Shown: positions 25,785 to 35,745 of the stretch, one piece after another | Layout: every line of letters starts with the position of its first letter | How positions within the stretch are numbered: position 1 is the stretch's first letter | Notes under the pieces: model-generated | Told to the model about the DNA's origin: nothing | Seen by the model: the letters and a program-made list of their open reading frames with translations, nothing else | Database searches by the model: none | Translations under genes and position numbers: made by a program | Origin: Anaerolineae bacterium | GTDB lineage: Bacteria; Chloroflexota; Anaerolineae; Aggregatilineales; Phototrophicaceae | Length of the DNA: 64,000 bases | Reading direction: 5' to 3' | Assembly: GCA_022825675.1 (NCBI GenBank) | Contig: JAJDWK010000046.1 | Span: forward strand, 62,001 to 126,000

Positions 25785-27485
25785 ATGCGGCTAAAAGGTT
25801 CGGAAATCATTATGGAATGCCTGCTAAAAGAGGGCGTTCATGTCATGTTTGGCTACCCCGGCGGCGCGATTTTGCCGACCTATGACGCGATGGCGAAATA
25901 CGAAGACCGACTGCACCATGTGCTCGTCCGCCACGAACAAGGCGCCTCCCACATGGCGGATGGCTATGCCCGCGCCACGGGCGAAGTTGGCGTCTGCATC
26001 GCGACCAGCGGTCCCGGCGCTACCAATCTGGTAACCGGCTTGGCAACCGCGATGATGGATTCGTCGCCGATTGTCGCCATCACGGGGCAGGTGCCGATAC
26101 CCGCAATCGGCTCTGACGCCTTCCAGGAAACCGATGTTACCGGTGTAACCTTGCCCGTCACCAAACACAATTACCTGGTAACGGATGTACGCGACCTGGC
26201 ATATATCATGAAAGAAGCGTTTCATATCGCGCGCACGGGCAGGCCCGGTCCTGTGCTGGTGGATGTGCCAAAAGATGTGCAAAACGCGGAAACCGAGTTT
26301 GTCTATCCCGAAGGCGACATTGTGCTGCCGGGCTATTCCCCGCCCGCGCGAGCGCATGAGCGCGAGCTTGACGGCGCGCTGCAATTAATCGCCGAAGCCG
26401 AGCGCCCCATCATTTTGGCGGGGCATGGCATCTTGATGTCTGGCGCCATGCAGGAAGTGCGGGAGCTGGCGGAACGGGCGCAGATACCGGTTTCCTTGAC
26501 GCTGCTGGGCAAAGGCGCAATGCCCGAGGAGCATCCACTGGTCATCGGCATGATGGGCATGCACGGCGAGGCGACTTCCAACCTGGCGATACAGGAGGCG
26601 GATTTGCTGATTGCCCTCGGCATGCGTTTTGATGACCGCGTTACCGGCAACCTCAAAACCTATGCGCCCAACGCGCGCAAAATCCATGTGGATATCGACC
26701 GCTCCGAGCTGAATAAAAATGTCAAAGCCGATGTCGGCATCGCTGGCGACCTCAAAACTGTGCTACGGCAATTGCTGCCGCGGCTGCAGCCGAAATCCCA
26801 TGTGGCTTGGATCCAACAAATCCGCGACTGGCTGGAAGATTCCAGCGAGCGCGATATTTTGAATTATGAAACGCCCGGCATCTTGCTGACGGCGCAAGTG
26901 GTCAACGACATTTGGAAGCTGACGGGCGGTGATGCCATCACCGTTACCGATGTGGGGCAGCATCAAATGCTGGAGGCGCAGTATTACCCGCATCAGCGCC
27001 CGTCAACATTGTTGACCAGCGGCGGCTTGGGCACGATGGGCTTCGGCTTCCCCGCCGCTATCGGCGCGAAATTTGGCAAACCCGAAGAGGAAATTTGGGC
27101 TATCGTTGGCGATGGCGGCTTTCAAATGACGCTCTGCGAAATGGCGACCGCCGTGCAAGAGAACATCAATGTTAATATCGCCATCATCAACAACAATTTC
27201 CTGGGCATGGTACGCCAATGGCAGGAGCTTTTCTTCGAAAAGCGCTACCAGGCGACGCCGATGGTCAACCCGGATTTCTGCAAGCTGGCTGATGCCTATG
27301 GCATCCCCAACCGCTATGTAACGCGGCGGGAAGACATAGAAGAAGCGGTACGTTTCGCCCAAAGCATTGATGGACCAACTCTCATCGAGTTTGTCGTCGA
27401 AAAAGAAGAGATGGTCTACCCGATGGTGCCTGCCGGCGCGGACCTGCACGATATGAAACGCAGACCGAAACCAGGAGAAGCATGA
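25785..27485 (+). CDS. ilvB: Acetohydroxyacid synthase, large subunit
   Basis: ThDP enzyme condensing pyruvate with pyruvate or 2-oxobutyrate. ATG at 25785 follows GGGGGAGG and gives 566 residues starting MRLKGSEIIMECLLKEGV. The catalytic Glu lies in LVRHEQGASHMADGYAR, and the ThDP/Mg motif runs from GDGGFQM to NNNFLGMVRQWQ. The FAD-binding middle domain has GMRFDDRVTGN. The upstream frame from 25716 is not homologous. Its stop overlaps ilvN (ATGA). Confidence 0.96.
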   Translation: MRLKGSEIIMECLLKEGVHVMFGYPGGAILPTYDAMAKYEDRLHHVLVRHEQGASHMADGYARATGEVGVCIATSGPGATNLVTGLATAMMDSSPIVAITGQVPIPAIGSDAFQETDVTGVTLPVTKHNYLVTDVRDLAYIMKEAFHIARTGRPGPVLVDVPKDVQNAETEFVYPEGDIVLPGYSPPARAHERELDGALQLIAEAERPIILAGHGILMSGAMQEVRELAERAQIPVSLTLLGKGAMPEEHPLVIGMMGMHGEATSNLAIQEADLLIALGMRFDDRVTGNLKTYAPNARKIHVDIDRSELNKNVKADVGIAGDLKTVLRQLLPRLQPKSHVAWIQQIRDWLEDSSERDILNYETPGILLTAQVVNDIWKLTGGDAITVTDVGQHQMLEAQYYPHQRPSTLLTSGGLGTMGFGFPAAIGAKFGKPEEEIWAIVGDGGFQMTLCEMATAVQENINVNIAIINNNFLGMVRQWQELFFEKRYQATPMVNPDFCKLADAYGIPNRYVTRREDIEEAVRFAQSIDGPTLIEFVVEKEEMVYPMVPAGADLHDMKRRPKPGEA

Positions 27486-28066
27486 TGGCGAAGCAAGCGA
27501 GCGCCCAAAAAGTAACCATCGTCGCGCTGGTGGAAAATGAGCCCGGCGTCTTAAACCGCGTCGCCAGCCTCTTCCGCCGCCGCGCCTTCAACATCGACAG
27601 CCTCACAGTTGGCAGGACGCATCGCGCCCATGTCTCCCGCATGACCATCCGCGTTGACGCCGGTCCCGAATACGCCAAGCGGATCGCCACCAACTTGCAG
27701 AAGCTGGTGAATGTGATTGATGTGCGCGTGCTGGATAATGAGCCGCATATCGAGCGTGATTTGGCGCTGATAAAAGTGCGCAGCGATGATACCGATTCTC
27801 GCAATACCATCACCGAAATCTGCGACCGCTATCCCGCGCGCATCGTGGATATTGGTCCCAAAGTCGCCATCATCGAAATGGTGGGCACTGAGGAGATAAT
27901 TGAAACTTTCATCGACGAAGTGCGGGCAGTCGGCATCGTCGAAATGATTCGCACTGGCGTCGTCTCGATGGGGCGGGGCATCCGCATCCATGACGCCGAT
28001 ATCACCCGGCGCGATCTTGCCCGTGTCGCCGCCCAATCGCCCAATGGCAACGGGCGCATCGTCTAA
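27482..28066 (+). CDS. ilvN: Acetohydroxyacid synthase, regulatory subunit
   Basis: Regulatory partner of IlvB conferring valine feedback. The N-terminal ACT domain starts [21 protein letters not shown]; the second half begins after LIKVRSDD and resembles the C-terminal ALS_ss domain. The 194 residues are somewhat longer than the common 160-175, with a C-terminal extension after [12 protein letters not shown]. Overlap of its ATG with the ilvB TGA implies translational coupling. Confidence 0.95.
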   Translation: MMAKQASAQKVTIVALVENEPGVLNRVASLFRRRAFNIDSLTVGRTHRAHVSRMTIRVDAGPEYAKRIATNLQKLVNVIDVRVLDNEPHIERDLALIKVRSDDTDSRNTITEICDRYPARIVDIGPKVAIIEMVGTEEIIETFIDEVRAVGIVEMIRTGVVSMGRGIRIHDADITRRDLARVAAQSPNGNGRIV

Positions 28067-28112
28067 GCCAGCAGCCGCCTATTCACACAGGTTTCCAGGA
28101 GAACGAAGAGAT

Positions 28113-29123
28113 ATGGCAACACTTTACTACGACAATGACGCGGACCTAAGCCTGCTTGCGGGCAAGACCATCGCCGTCATCGGCTATGGCAGCCAGGGGC
28201 ACGCCCACGCTTTGAACGCGCGTGATAACGGGCAGAATGTCATCATTGGCTTGCATGCCGGCAGCACCAGCAAAGCCAAAGCCGAAGCCGATGGCTTAGA
28301 AGTCTTCACGGTGGCGGAAGTCGCCAAGCGCGCCGACATCGTGATGGTGCTCATCCCGGATACGCGGCAGGGCGCGGTCTATCAAGAGCATATCGCGCCT
28401 AACCTCAGAGACGGTGCCATGCTGATGTTCGCGCACGGCTTCAACATTCATTTCAAAGAAATCGTGCCGCCCGCCACGGTCGATGTCGCCATGGTCGCGC
28501 CCAAGGCGCCGGGACATCGCGTGCGTGAAGTATTCACAGAAGGCGCTGGTACCCCCGGGCTGGTTGCGGTCGAGCAAGACGCCACGGGCAGCGCCAAAGC
28601 CACCGCCCTGGCTTATGCCAAAGCCATCGGCTGCACCCGCGCCGGCGTCATCGAAACCACTTTCAAAGAAGAGACCGAAACCGATCTCTTTGGCGAGCAG
28701 GTTGTGCTTTGTGGCGGCGTTACCGCGCTCATCCGCGCCAGCTTTGAGACGCTGGTGAAAGCCGGCTATCAGCCGGAAGTCGCGTATTTTGAGTGCCTGC
28801 ACGAACTCAAACTCATCGTTGACCTGCTCTATGAAGGCGGCTTGAGCTATATGTGGTACAGCGTCAGCAACACCGCGGAGCATGGCGGCTATGTCATCGG
28901 CGACCAGTTTGAAGAATCCATCAAAGAAGAGATGGCGGGCGTCTTGCAGGATGTGCAAAATGGCGAATTCGCCCGCAAATGGATCGCCGAAAACAAGGCG
29001 GGCAGGCAGAATTTTAACGCCCGCCGCCAGCGTGAGCACGACCTGCTGATAGAAAGAGTCGGCGCAGACCTGCGCCAGATGATGCCCTTCCTCGATGCAA
29101 AAGACATCAAGCAGAAGGACTGA
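28113..29123 (+). CDS. ilvC: Ketol-acid reductoisomerase, class I
   Basis: Isomerises and reduces acetolactate with NAD(P)H. ATG at 28113 gives 336 residues, class I length. The Rossmann motif [10 protein letters not shown] (24-33) and the knotted C-terminal domain ([22 protein letters not shown], cited in parts: [17 protein letters not shown]) hold the Mg-binding acids. RBS GGAGAACGAAGAG. The following enzyme, IlvD, is not in the window. Confidence 0.96.
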   Translation: MATLYYDNDADLSLLAGKTIAVIGYGSQGHAHALNARDNGQNVIIGLHAGSTSKAKAEADGLEVFTVAEVAKRADIVMVLIPDTRQGAVYQEHIAPNLRDGAMLMFAHGFNIHFKEIVPPATVDVAMVAPKAPGHRVREVFTEGAGTPGLVAVEQDATGSAKATALAYAKAIGCTRAGVIETTFKEETETDLFGEQVVLCGGVTALIRASFETLVKAGYQPEVAYFECLHELKLIVDLLYEGGLSYMWYSVSNTAEHGGYVIGDQFEESIKEEMAGVLQDVQNGEFARKWIAENKAGRQNFNARRQREHDLLIERVGADLRQMMPFLDAKDIKQKD

Positions 29124-29180
29124 GGCGCTGCCCGGTTTTGGCTGCGCCTGCCCGCGGCGATTAGGAAAGGAGGTGCCTAA

Positions 29181-29288
29181 ATGACGGAAGATGGCCTTGC
29201 TGGCCTCAGCCAGCGACGCGGAATTGACGGCTGTATTCTAAAGAAAGAAGGAGCGCCTCTCGATGGTAGAACGAACATACGACGATAA
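29181..29288 (+). CDS. Small ORF with a perfect Shine-Dalgarno upstream of leuA
   Basis: AAAGGAGGTG (29167-29176) stands just before ATG at 29181, which opens a 35-codon ORF overlapping the first 26 bases of leuA in another frame. Leu occurs four times, not strongly enriched. It may be a real small peptide, a translational coupler for leuA, or a leader. GCTGG...CCAGC around 29200-29215 can form a small hairpin. Evidence is limited to the unusually strong RBS. Confidence 0.3.
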   Translation: MTEDGLAGLSQRRGIDGCILKKEGAPLDGRTNIRR

Positions 29289-30873
29289 CACAGTCATAAT
29301 CTTTGATACGACGCTGCGTGATGGCGAGCAAAGCCCGGGCGCAACTTTGTCGAGCGCGGAAAAGCTCGAGATTGCGCGGCAGCTTTCCCGCCTCGGCGTT
29401 GATGTTATCGAAGCGGGTTTCCCGGCGGCATCGCCCGATGATTTGCGCGCTGTGCAGCGCATCGCCAGCGAAGTCGGCACCGCTGATGGACCAAAAATCG
29501 CTGGCTTGGCGCGCGCGGTGGAAAGCGATATCCGCACCGCCTGGCAAGGCGTGAAAGCCGCCGCCAAGCCGCGGATCCATACTTTCCTCGGCACTTCGCC
29601 CAGCCATTTGGCGATGCTGCGCATCAACAAAGAAGAAGGCTTAAATCGCATCCGCAGCGCGGTAACGCTGGCGAAGAGCCTCTGTGATGATGTCGAATTC
29701 AGCCCAATGGACGCGGGCCGCACTGACACCGAGTACCTCGTCCAGGCTTGCGCCGCCGCCGTGGAATGCGGCGCGACAACCTTGAATATCCCGGATACTG
29801 TCGGCTATGTGATGCCGGCGGAATGGGCGGATACGCTGGAAATGCTGATCAATGAGACGCCTGGCGCTGGACCCGGAAGCGGCGTGATTTGGTCGGTGCA
29901 CTGTCATAACGACTTGGGCTTGGCAACCGCCAATACCCTGGCGGGGCTGACCCGCGGCGTCCGCCAGGTTGAGGTAACTGTAAACGGCATCGGCGAACGG
30001 GCGGGCAATACCAGCCTGGAAGAAGTCGTGATGGCGATACACACGCGCAAGAGCTTCTACAACCTGCGCACCAACATCGATTCGGCGCAGATTATGAAAA
30101 CCAGCCGCATGGTGCGCAATTATATGGGCATGCCGGTGCAGCCGAACAAGGCAATCGTCGGCGCTAACGCCTTCGCGCATGAATCCGGCATTCACCAGGA
30201 CGGCGTGCTGAAAAACGCCTTGACATTCGAGATTATGCAGCCGGAAGATATCGGCCTCTCCCAAAGCAAGCTGGTCTTGGGCAAGCTGAGCGGGCGGCAT
30301 GCCCTGCGCGTGCGCCTGCGTGAGCTGGGCTATGAAGTTGATGGCGACGAACTCATGGATGTTTTCCGCCGCTTTAAGGAACTGGCGGACCGGAAAAAGA
30401 CCGTAACCGATGCCGACCTCGAGGCGCTGGTGGCGGATGAAGCGGCACACAAGCCCGAAGACCATTTCCGCTTGATTGACATTCAAGTGGTCTGCGGCAC
30501 GATGGGCATGCCAACGGCGACAGTCAAACTGGCGAACCAGGATGGGGACGAATCCATCGTGTCCGCTGTCGGCACTGGTCCTGTTGACGCCTCGTACCGG
30601 GCGATTGATAAAATTGTACAAGCGCCCAACGAGCTGCTCGAATTTAATATGCACGCCGTAACCGAAGGCATTGACGCCCTCGGCGAAGTAACGGTGCGCA
30701 TCTCGCCCGAGGGCAGCAATCGCACCTTCGGCGGTTATGGCGCGGACAGCGATGTGGTGGTATCCAGCGTCAAAGCCTATGTCGCGGCGCTGAACCGCAT
30801 GATTTCCAGCGGCAGCTTTGGCGAAAGCGCCGCCAAACGCGCGGTGGCGACTGTCGGCATCGCGTCGTCCTAA
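29263..30873 (+). CDS. leuA: 2-isopropylmalate synthase
   Basis: Condenses 2-oxoisovalerate with acetyl-CoA, the committed leucine step. The 536 residues start with the DRE-TIM motif [13 protein letters not shown], followed by [16 protein letters not shown] with metal-binding histidines. The C-terminal LeuA dimer/allosteric domain (from about residue 390) is present, so leucine feedback is expected. RBS AAGAAGGAG. Distinguished from the neighbouring CimA by the GEQSPG (not GSQREG) motif. Confidence 0.95.
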   Translation: MVERTYDDNTVIIFDTTLRDGEQSPGATLSSAEKLEIARQLSRLGVDVIEAGFPAASPDDLRAVQRIASEVGTADGPKIAGLARAVESDIRTAWQGVKAAAKPRIHTFLGTSPSHLAMLRINKEEGLNRIRSAVTLAKSLCDDVEFSPMDAGRTDTEYLVQACAAAVECGATTLNIPDTVGYVMPAEWADTLEMLINETPGAGPGSGVIWSVHCHNDLGLATANTLAGLTRGVRQVEVTVNGIGERAGNTSLEEVVMAIHTRKSFYNLRTNIDSAQIMKTSRMVRNYMGMPVQPNKAIVGANAFAHESGIHQDGVLKNALTFEIMQPEDIGLSQSKLVLGKLSGRHALRVRLRELGYEVDGDELMDVFRRFKELADRKKTVTDADLEALVADEAAHKPEDHFRLIDIQVVCGTMGMPTATVKLANQDGDESIVSAVGTGPVDASYRAIDKIVQAPNELLEFNMHAVTEGIDALGEVTVRISPEGSNRTFGGYGADSDVVVSSVKAYVAALNRMISSGSFGESAAKRAVATVGIASS

Positions 30874-30915
30874 GCCCAATAGAAACTGGAGAAATACAGC
30901 TGTGAGGATAAGCAG

Positions 30916-32358
30916 ATGACGAGCAACGGAAAAGCACAAACGCTCTTCGAAAAAGTGTGGGACTCCCACATTGTGCGCGAGCAAAGCGAAGATACGCCGG
31001 CAGTCTTATACATCGACTTGCACCTTGTGCACGAAGTTACCTCGCCGCAAGCCTTCGCCATGCTGCGTGAGCGCGGCTTGACTGTGCGCAAGCCGCAGCA
31101 GACCATCGGCACTATGGACCATAGCACGCCCACTACCCCGCGCGATGCCGCCGGCATCATCCCGGTGGCGGATGCGATGGCTGCCAAACAGCTTGATACT
31201 TTCAGCAAAAACTGCGCCGATTTTGGCATCCCGATGTACGCGCTGGGGGATGAGCACCAGGGCATTGTGCATGTCATCGGTCCCGAAAAAGGTTTGACGC
31301 AGCCGGGCATGACCATCGTCTGCGGCGACAGCCACACCAGCACTCATGGCGCTTTTGGCGCGTTGGCATTTGGCATCGGCACCAGCGAAGTCGGGCATGT
31401 GCTGGCATCGCAGACGCTTTTGCAGAACAAGCCAAAAACAATGGCGATTACCATCGACGGCAAGCTGGGCGCGGGCGTCACCGCCAAGGACATCATCCTG
31501 GCGGTTATCGCGCGCATTGGCATCGGCGGCGGCACTGGGCATGTCTTTGAATATCGTGGCGAGGCGATCCGCGGCTTGAGCATGGAGGGCCGCATGACCG
31601 TCTGCAATATGTCGATAGAAGGCGGCGCTCGCGCTGGCATGGTGGCACCGGACGATACCACTTTTGACTATATTCACGGGCGCGCGCATGCGCCCAAAGG
31701 CGCTGATTGGGATGACGCGCTGGCGCGCTGGCGGCAGCTGCCGACTGATGACGGCGCTGCGTATGACAAAGAAATCAGCATCCGCGCTGATGAGCTGCTG
31801 CCGATGATTACTTATGGCACAAACCCGGGCATGGGCATGCCGATTACTGGCGCGGTGCCCAGCCCCGCCGAAGAAAGCGATTACAACAAAAGAATCGCGC
31901 TGGACAAGGCGCTGGCTTATATGGAGCTGGCGCCCGGGCAGGAGCTGCTGGGCAAAGCGATAGATGTTGTCTTCATCGGCAGCTGCACCAATTCGCGCAT
32001 CAGCGACTTGCGGCAGGCGGCGCAATTCATCGCCGGGCGCAAGGTAGCTGATAGCGTGCGCATGATGGTTGTGCCGGGCTCGCAGCAAGTCAAGAAACAG
32101 GCGGAAAGCGAAGGCTTGCACGAGATCTTCCGTGCGGCGGGCGCGGAATGGCGTGAAGCCGGCTGTTCCATGTGCATCGCCATGAATGGCGATCAGCTGC
32201 AGCCGGGCGAATACGCCGTCTCGACCAGCAATCGGAACTTTGAAGGGCGTCAAGGCAAAGGCGGGCGCACCTTCCTCGCCAGCCCGCTCACCGCCGCCGC
32301 ATCCGCCGTTGCTGGCGTCGTTGCCGACCCGCGCCCGCTGATGGCGGCGCAAAACTAA
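30916..32358 (+). CDS. leuC: 3-isopropylmalate dehydratase, large subunit
   Basis: Aconitase-family Fe-S enzyme isomerising isopropylmalate with LeuD. The 480 residues are normal for the bacterial LeuC. Fe-S ligands are visible in [11 protein letters not shown] and in the later CSMCIAMN pair. Blocks [23 protein letters not shown] (given here in parts: [17 protein letters not shown]) are typical. leuD follows after 10 bases. Confidence 0.95.
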   Translation: MTSNGKAQTLFEKVWDSHIVREQSEDTPAVLYIDLHLVHEVTSPQAFAMLRERGLTVRKPQQTIGTMDHSTPTTPRDAAGIIPVADAMAAKQLDTFSKNCADFGIPMYALGDEHQGIVHVIGPEKGLTQPGMTIVCGDSHTSTHGAFGALAFGIGTSEVGHVLASQTLLQNKPKTMAITIDGKLGAGVTAKDIILAVIARIGIGGGTGHVFEYRGEAIRGLSMEGRMTVCNMSIEGGARAGMVAPDDTTFDYIHGRAHAPKGADWDDALARWRQLPTDDGAAYDKEISIRADELLPMITYGTNPGMGMPITGAVPSPAEESDYNKRIALDKALAYMELAPGQELLGKAIDVVFIGSCTNSRISDLRQAAQFIAGRKVADSVRMMVVPGSQQVKKQAESEGLHEIFRAAGAEWREAGCSMCIAMNGDQLQPGEYAVSTSNRNFEGRQGKGGRTFLASPLTAAASAVAGVVADPRPLMAAQN

Positions 32359-32368
32359 GGAGAGCAGC

Positions 32369-32980
32369 ATGGAAAAACTGCGTGAAGTTCAAGGCAGCAT
32401 CGTCGCCATCCCGGTCAACGATATCGACACTGACCAGATAATCCCGGCGCGCTTCCTCAAAGTTACCGACAAAGCCGGCTTGGGCAAAGCCGCCTTTTGC
32501 GATTGGCGCTACCTCGACGATGGCAAAAGCCCCAACCCCGAGTTTGTGCTGAATCAACCAGAATATCAGGCGGCCTCCGTGCTGGTGGCGGGCAACAACT
32601 TCGGCTGCGGCAGCTCCCGCGAGCATGCGCCCTGGGCGCTGCTGGGCGCTGGCTTCAAAGCCGTCATCAGCACGGAATTCGCCGATATTTTCCGCAACAA
32701 CGCCCTCAAGAATGGCTTGCTGCCGGTCATCGTTGACCACGATACCCAGCAGCAGCTCTTCAGCCTGGCGCAAGAAGACCCGAGCACAACGGTCGCGATT
32801 GATGTTGAAGAGCAGACCCTAAGCATGCCTGACGGGCGGCGCGTTGATTTCCCGCTGGATGGCTTCTCCAAGTATTGCCTGCTTAATGGCGTCGACCAAC
32901 TGGGCTATCTTTTGGCGCTTGAAGATGAAGTCAGCGCTTTTGAAGCCGAGAACCCGCAGCGCGTTGTCACGACAGCTTGA
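32369..32980 (+). CDS. leuD: 3-isopropylmalate dehydratase, small subunit
   Basis: Swivel-domain partner of LeuC. The 203 residues correspond to the longer bacterial type. The substrate-recognition/active-site motif [16 protein letters not shown] is clear, as is the N-terminal [28 protein letters not shown]. The pair LeuC/LeuD can also isomerise citramalate in the CimA-dependent isoleucine route. Confidence 0.95.
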   Translation: MEKLREVQGSIVAIPVNDIDTDQIIPARFLKVTDKAGLGKAAFCDWRYLDDGKSPNPEFVLNQPEYQAASVLVAGNNFGCGSSREHAPWALLGAGFKAVISTEFADIFRNNALKNGLLPVIVDHDTQQQLFSLAQEDPSTTVAIDVEEQTLSMPDGRRVDFPLDGFSKYCLLNGVDQLGYLLALEDEVSAFEAENPQRVVTTA

Positions 32981-33003
32981 GGGCGCCGCGCGGGAGGACA
33001 AAC

Positions 33004-34584
33004 ATGGCGGAAAGAGTCGCAATCTACGATACCACCCTGCGCGATGGCAGCCAGCGCGAAGGCATCTCTTTTTCTGTCGCCGACAAGCTGCGCATCACGC
33101 GGCTGCTGGACACATTGGGCGTCGCTTATATTGAAGGCGGCTGGCCTGGCTCCAACCCCAAAGATGCCGCCTACTTTGAGCAGGTGCGTGAGTTGGAGCT
33201 GCGGCAGGCGAAAATCGCGGCGTTTGGCTCCACCCGCCGCAAGGGCATCAAGCCGGGGGATGATGCCAACATCAAGGCTTTGGTGGACGCGCAGACGCCA
33301 GTTGTGACCGTGGTCGGCAAAACTTCCATGCTGCATGTTACCGATGTTTTGCAGACGACAGCGGACGAAAACCTCAGGATGATTGAGGACAGCCTGGCGT
33401 ACCTCAAAGCGATGGGCAAAGAAATCATCTATGATGCCGAGCATTTTTTTGATGGCGCCAAGCTGGATATGGAATATGGTTTCGACACGCTGGCAGCCGC
33501 GGCTGCTGGCGGCGCTGATGTCATCGTGCTCTGCGATACCAACGGCGGCACGATGCCCTGGGAAATCGTGGACTTCGTCAGCAAGGCGCGCGCGCTCTTC
33601 CCCGAGATGCAATTCGGAATCCACACCCACAACGACAGTGAAGTCGCCGTTGCCAATTCGCTGGCGGCGGTGCGCGCTGGCGCCGCGCATGTGCAGGGCA
33701 CCATCAACGGCTATGGCGAGCGCTGCGGCAATGCCAACCTTTGCAGCATCATTCCTGATTTACTCTTGAAAATGGGCAGGACCTGCCTGGCGGAAGCGGG
33801 CGAGCTTGCCACCTTGACGCATCTCTCGCGCACGGTCGCCGAGATTGCCAACCTCGCGCCTGATACCCATTTGCCATTTGTCGGGCGCAGCGCTTTTGCC
33901 CACAAAGGCGGGATTCATGTCGCCGCCATGCGCCGCAACGCGGACAGCTATCAACATATCCTGCCTGAAAAGGTCGGCAACCAAACTCGGGTGCTTGTGT
34001 CCGACCTCTCGGGCAGGGGCAACTTGCTGAGCAAGGCGGAAGAATTGGGCTTGGATGTTTCCAAAGCCGAAGCGCTGCAAGTCCTCCAGGAAATAAAGGA
34101 GCTGGAGAACGCCGGCTTCGCCTTTGAAGGGGCGGAAGCGTCAGTCGCGGTGCGCATGCGCCGCGCGGCGCCAGCCTATCAGCCGCTTTTTCATCTGTTG
34201 GATTTCACCGTCATCGTCGAAGATCGGCGCGGGCGCGGGCAGCTGGCGGAAGCGATGGTCAAGCTCGATGTGGCTGGCGATGTGCTGCATACTGCCGCCG
34301 AAGGCAACGGACCCGTCAATGCGCTGGACCTGGCGCTGCGCAAGGCGCTCCTGCCCAAATATCCCGCCTTGAGCGATATCCAACTGGTGGACTATAAAGT
34401 GCGCATCCTTGATGGCGAAAGCGCGACCGGCGCCATGACCCGCGTTTTGATAGATTCCTACAATGGGCGCGAGCGCTGGAGCACGGTCGGCGCTGGCACC
34501 GATATAATCTGCGCGAGTTGGCTGGCGCTTGTCGACAGCGTTGAATATGGCTTGTCGGTCGCGGAACCTGCCCCAAGCATTTGA
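33004..34584 (+). CDS. cimA: (R)-citramalate synthase
   Basis: Makes citramalate from pyruvate and acetyl-CoA, so that LeuCD and LeuB can supply 2-oxobutyrate for isoleucine without threonine deaminase. ATG at 33004 (RBS GGGAGGA) gives 526 residues. YDTTLRDGSQREGISFS is the CimA/NifV-like DRE-TIM motif, with HTHNDSEVAVANSLAAV further on and a C-terminal LeuA-type allosteric domain. Placement between leuD and leuB fits this role. A homocitrate or other Claisen product is possible but less likely. Confidence 0.92.
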   Translation: MAERVAIYDTTLRDGSQREGISFSVADKLRITRLLDTLGVAYIEGGWPGSNPKDAAYFEQVRELELRQAKIAAFGSTRRKGIKPGDDANIKALVDAQTPVVTVVGKTSMLHVTDVLQTTADENLRMIEDSLAYLKAMGKEIIYDAEHFFDGAKLDMEYGFDTLAAAAAGGADVIVLCDTNGGTMPWEIVDFVSKARALFPEMQFGIHTHNDSEVAVANSLAAVRAGAAHVQGTINGYGERCGNANLCSIIPDLLLKMGRTCLAEAGELATLTHLSRTVAEIANLAPDTHLPFVGRSAFAHKGGIHVAAMRRNADSYQHILPEKVGNQTRVLVSDLSGRGNLLSKAEELGLDVSKAEALQVLQEIKELENAGFAFEGAEASVAVRMRRAAPAYQPLFHLLDFTVIVEDRRGRGQLAEAMVKLDVAGDVLHTAAEGNGPVNALDLALRKALLPKYPALSDIQLVDYKVRILDGESATGAMTRVLIDSYNGRERWSTVGAGTDIICASWLALVDSVEYGLSVAEPAPSI

Positions 34585-34644
34585 TCACAGAAGCGCGGCT
34601 GGCATTGTCAACAGCCAGCCCGCGCGCGAACGGGAGAACAGCGC

Positions 34645-35706
34645 ATGAAAGCGACAATCGCAGTTTTGCCTGGCGATGGCATCGGACCCGAGGTGGTGGG
34701 GCAAGCCACCCGCTTGCTGGACGCCATCGCGGAGAAATACGGGCATGAATTTGTCTTCGTAGAAGGCATGATAGGCGGCATCGCCATCGACGAAACTGGC
34801 GACCCGCTGCCAGCGGAAACTGTCGCCATCTGCGAAAGCGCGGACGCGATCTTGCTGGGCGCGGTTGGCGGTCCCAAATGGTCGGACCCAACGGCGACCG
34901 TGCAGCCAGAGCGCGGCTTGCTGGGCTTGCGTCAGCACTTTGGGCTGTTCGCCAATTTGCGCCCCGTCAAGACCTATCCCGCACTGGCGGAGCAGGCGCC
35001 GCTGCGCGCCGAATTGCTGCAAGATGTGGATATTCTCTTCGTGCGGGAGCTGGTCAGCGGCATTTATTTTGGCGAACGGCAAGAGCAGGGCGAGGGCGAT
35101 GTCTCCTATGACACCATGCGCTACAGCCGCGAGCAGGTGGCGCAAGTGGCGAATGTCGCCTTCCGCGCGGCGCAGGGGCGGCGCAAAATCCTCTGCTCGG
35201 TGGACAAAGCCAATGTCTTGGCTTCCATGCGCTTGTGGCGGCGCACGGTCGTCGAGGTGCATAAAGACTATGACGATGTGGCGCTGGAGCATCTGCTGGT
35301 TGACGCCGCCACCATGCACCTGCTGACGCGCCCCAACAGTTTTGATGTCATTGTCGCTGGCAATATGTTCGGCGATATCCTCAGCGACGAAGCCTCAGTG
35401 CTGGCTGGCAGCCTCGGCATGCTGCCTTCAGCTTCCCTGCGGGCGGATCGTTTCGGCCTCTATGAGCCCGTGCATGGCACTGCGCCCGACATCGCCGGCA
35501 AGGGGCTGGCAAACCCAATCGGCATGTTCCTCAGCGCCGCCATGCTGCTGCGCTACAGTCTGGGGCTGGAGGCGGAAGCCACCGCCATTGAAGCCGCCGT
35601 GGACGCAGCGCTGGACGCGGGCTTGCGCACTGCCGATATCGCGCGCGCTGGCGAAGAAATCGCCAGCACCGCCGCCTTCGCCGATGCCGTCATCAGCCGC
35701 GTCTAG
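34645..35706 (+). CDS. leuB: 3-isopropylmalate dehydrogenase
   Basis: NAD-dependent oxidative decarboxylation of 3-isopropylmalate (and of methylmalate in the CimA route). The 353 residues start LPGDGIGPEVVGQA. The substrate Arg region ERGLLGLRQHFGLFANLRPVK (parts: GLLGLRQHFGL, ANLRPVK), NMFGDILSDEASVLAGSLGM (with the metal Asp residues) and the NAD-binding HGTAPDIAGKGLANP are present. Last gene of the operon. Confidence 0.95.
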   Translation: MKATIAVLPGDGIGPEVVGQATRLLDAIAEKYGHEFVFVEGMIGGIAIDETGDPLPAETVAICESADAILLGAVGGPKWSDPTATVQPERGLLGLRQHFGLFANLRPVKTYPALAEQAPLRAELLQDVDILFVRELVSGIYFGERQEQGEGDVSYDTMRYSREQVAQVANVAFRAAQGRRKILCSVDKANVLASMRLWRRTVVEVHKDYDDVALEHLLVDAATMHLLTRPNSFDVIVAGNMFGDILSDEASVLAGSLGMLPSASLRADRFGLYEPVHGTAPDIAGKGLANPIGMFLSAAMLLRYSLGLEAEATAIEAAVDAALDAGLRTADIARAGEEIASTAAFADAVISRV

Positions 35707-35719
35707 CATTATGATGGCG

Positions 35720-35745
35720 GCCTGGGCTTAGGTTTATGCCCAGGC
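35720..35745. terminator. Inverted repeat between convergent leuB and murA, possible bidirectional terminator
   Basis: GCCTGGGC (35720-35727) and GCCCAGGC (35738-35745) form a perfect 8-bp stem with a 10-base loop. It spans the murA stop codon (35734-35736). There is no T-run on either side, so intrinsic termination is uncertain. Confidence 0.4.

Noticed and set aside
29124..29148. Hairpin GGCGC/GCGCC after ilvC as a terminator
   Set aside because: Only 5 bp with no T-run, and leuA appears to belong to the same operon.
30000..32370. Long minus-strand frames opposite leuA and leuC
   Set aside because: Shadows of strongly conserved genes on the plus strand; no motif seen.
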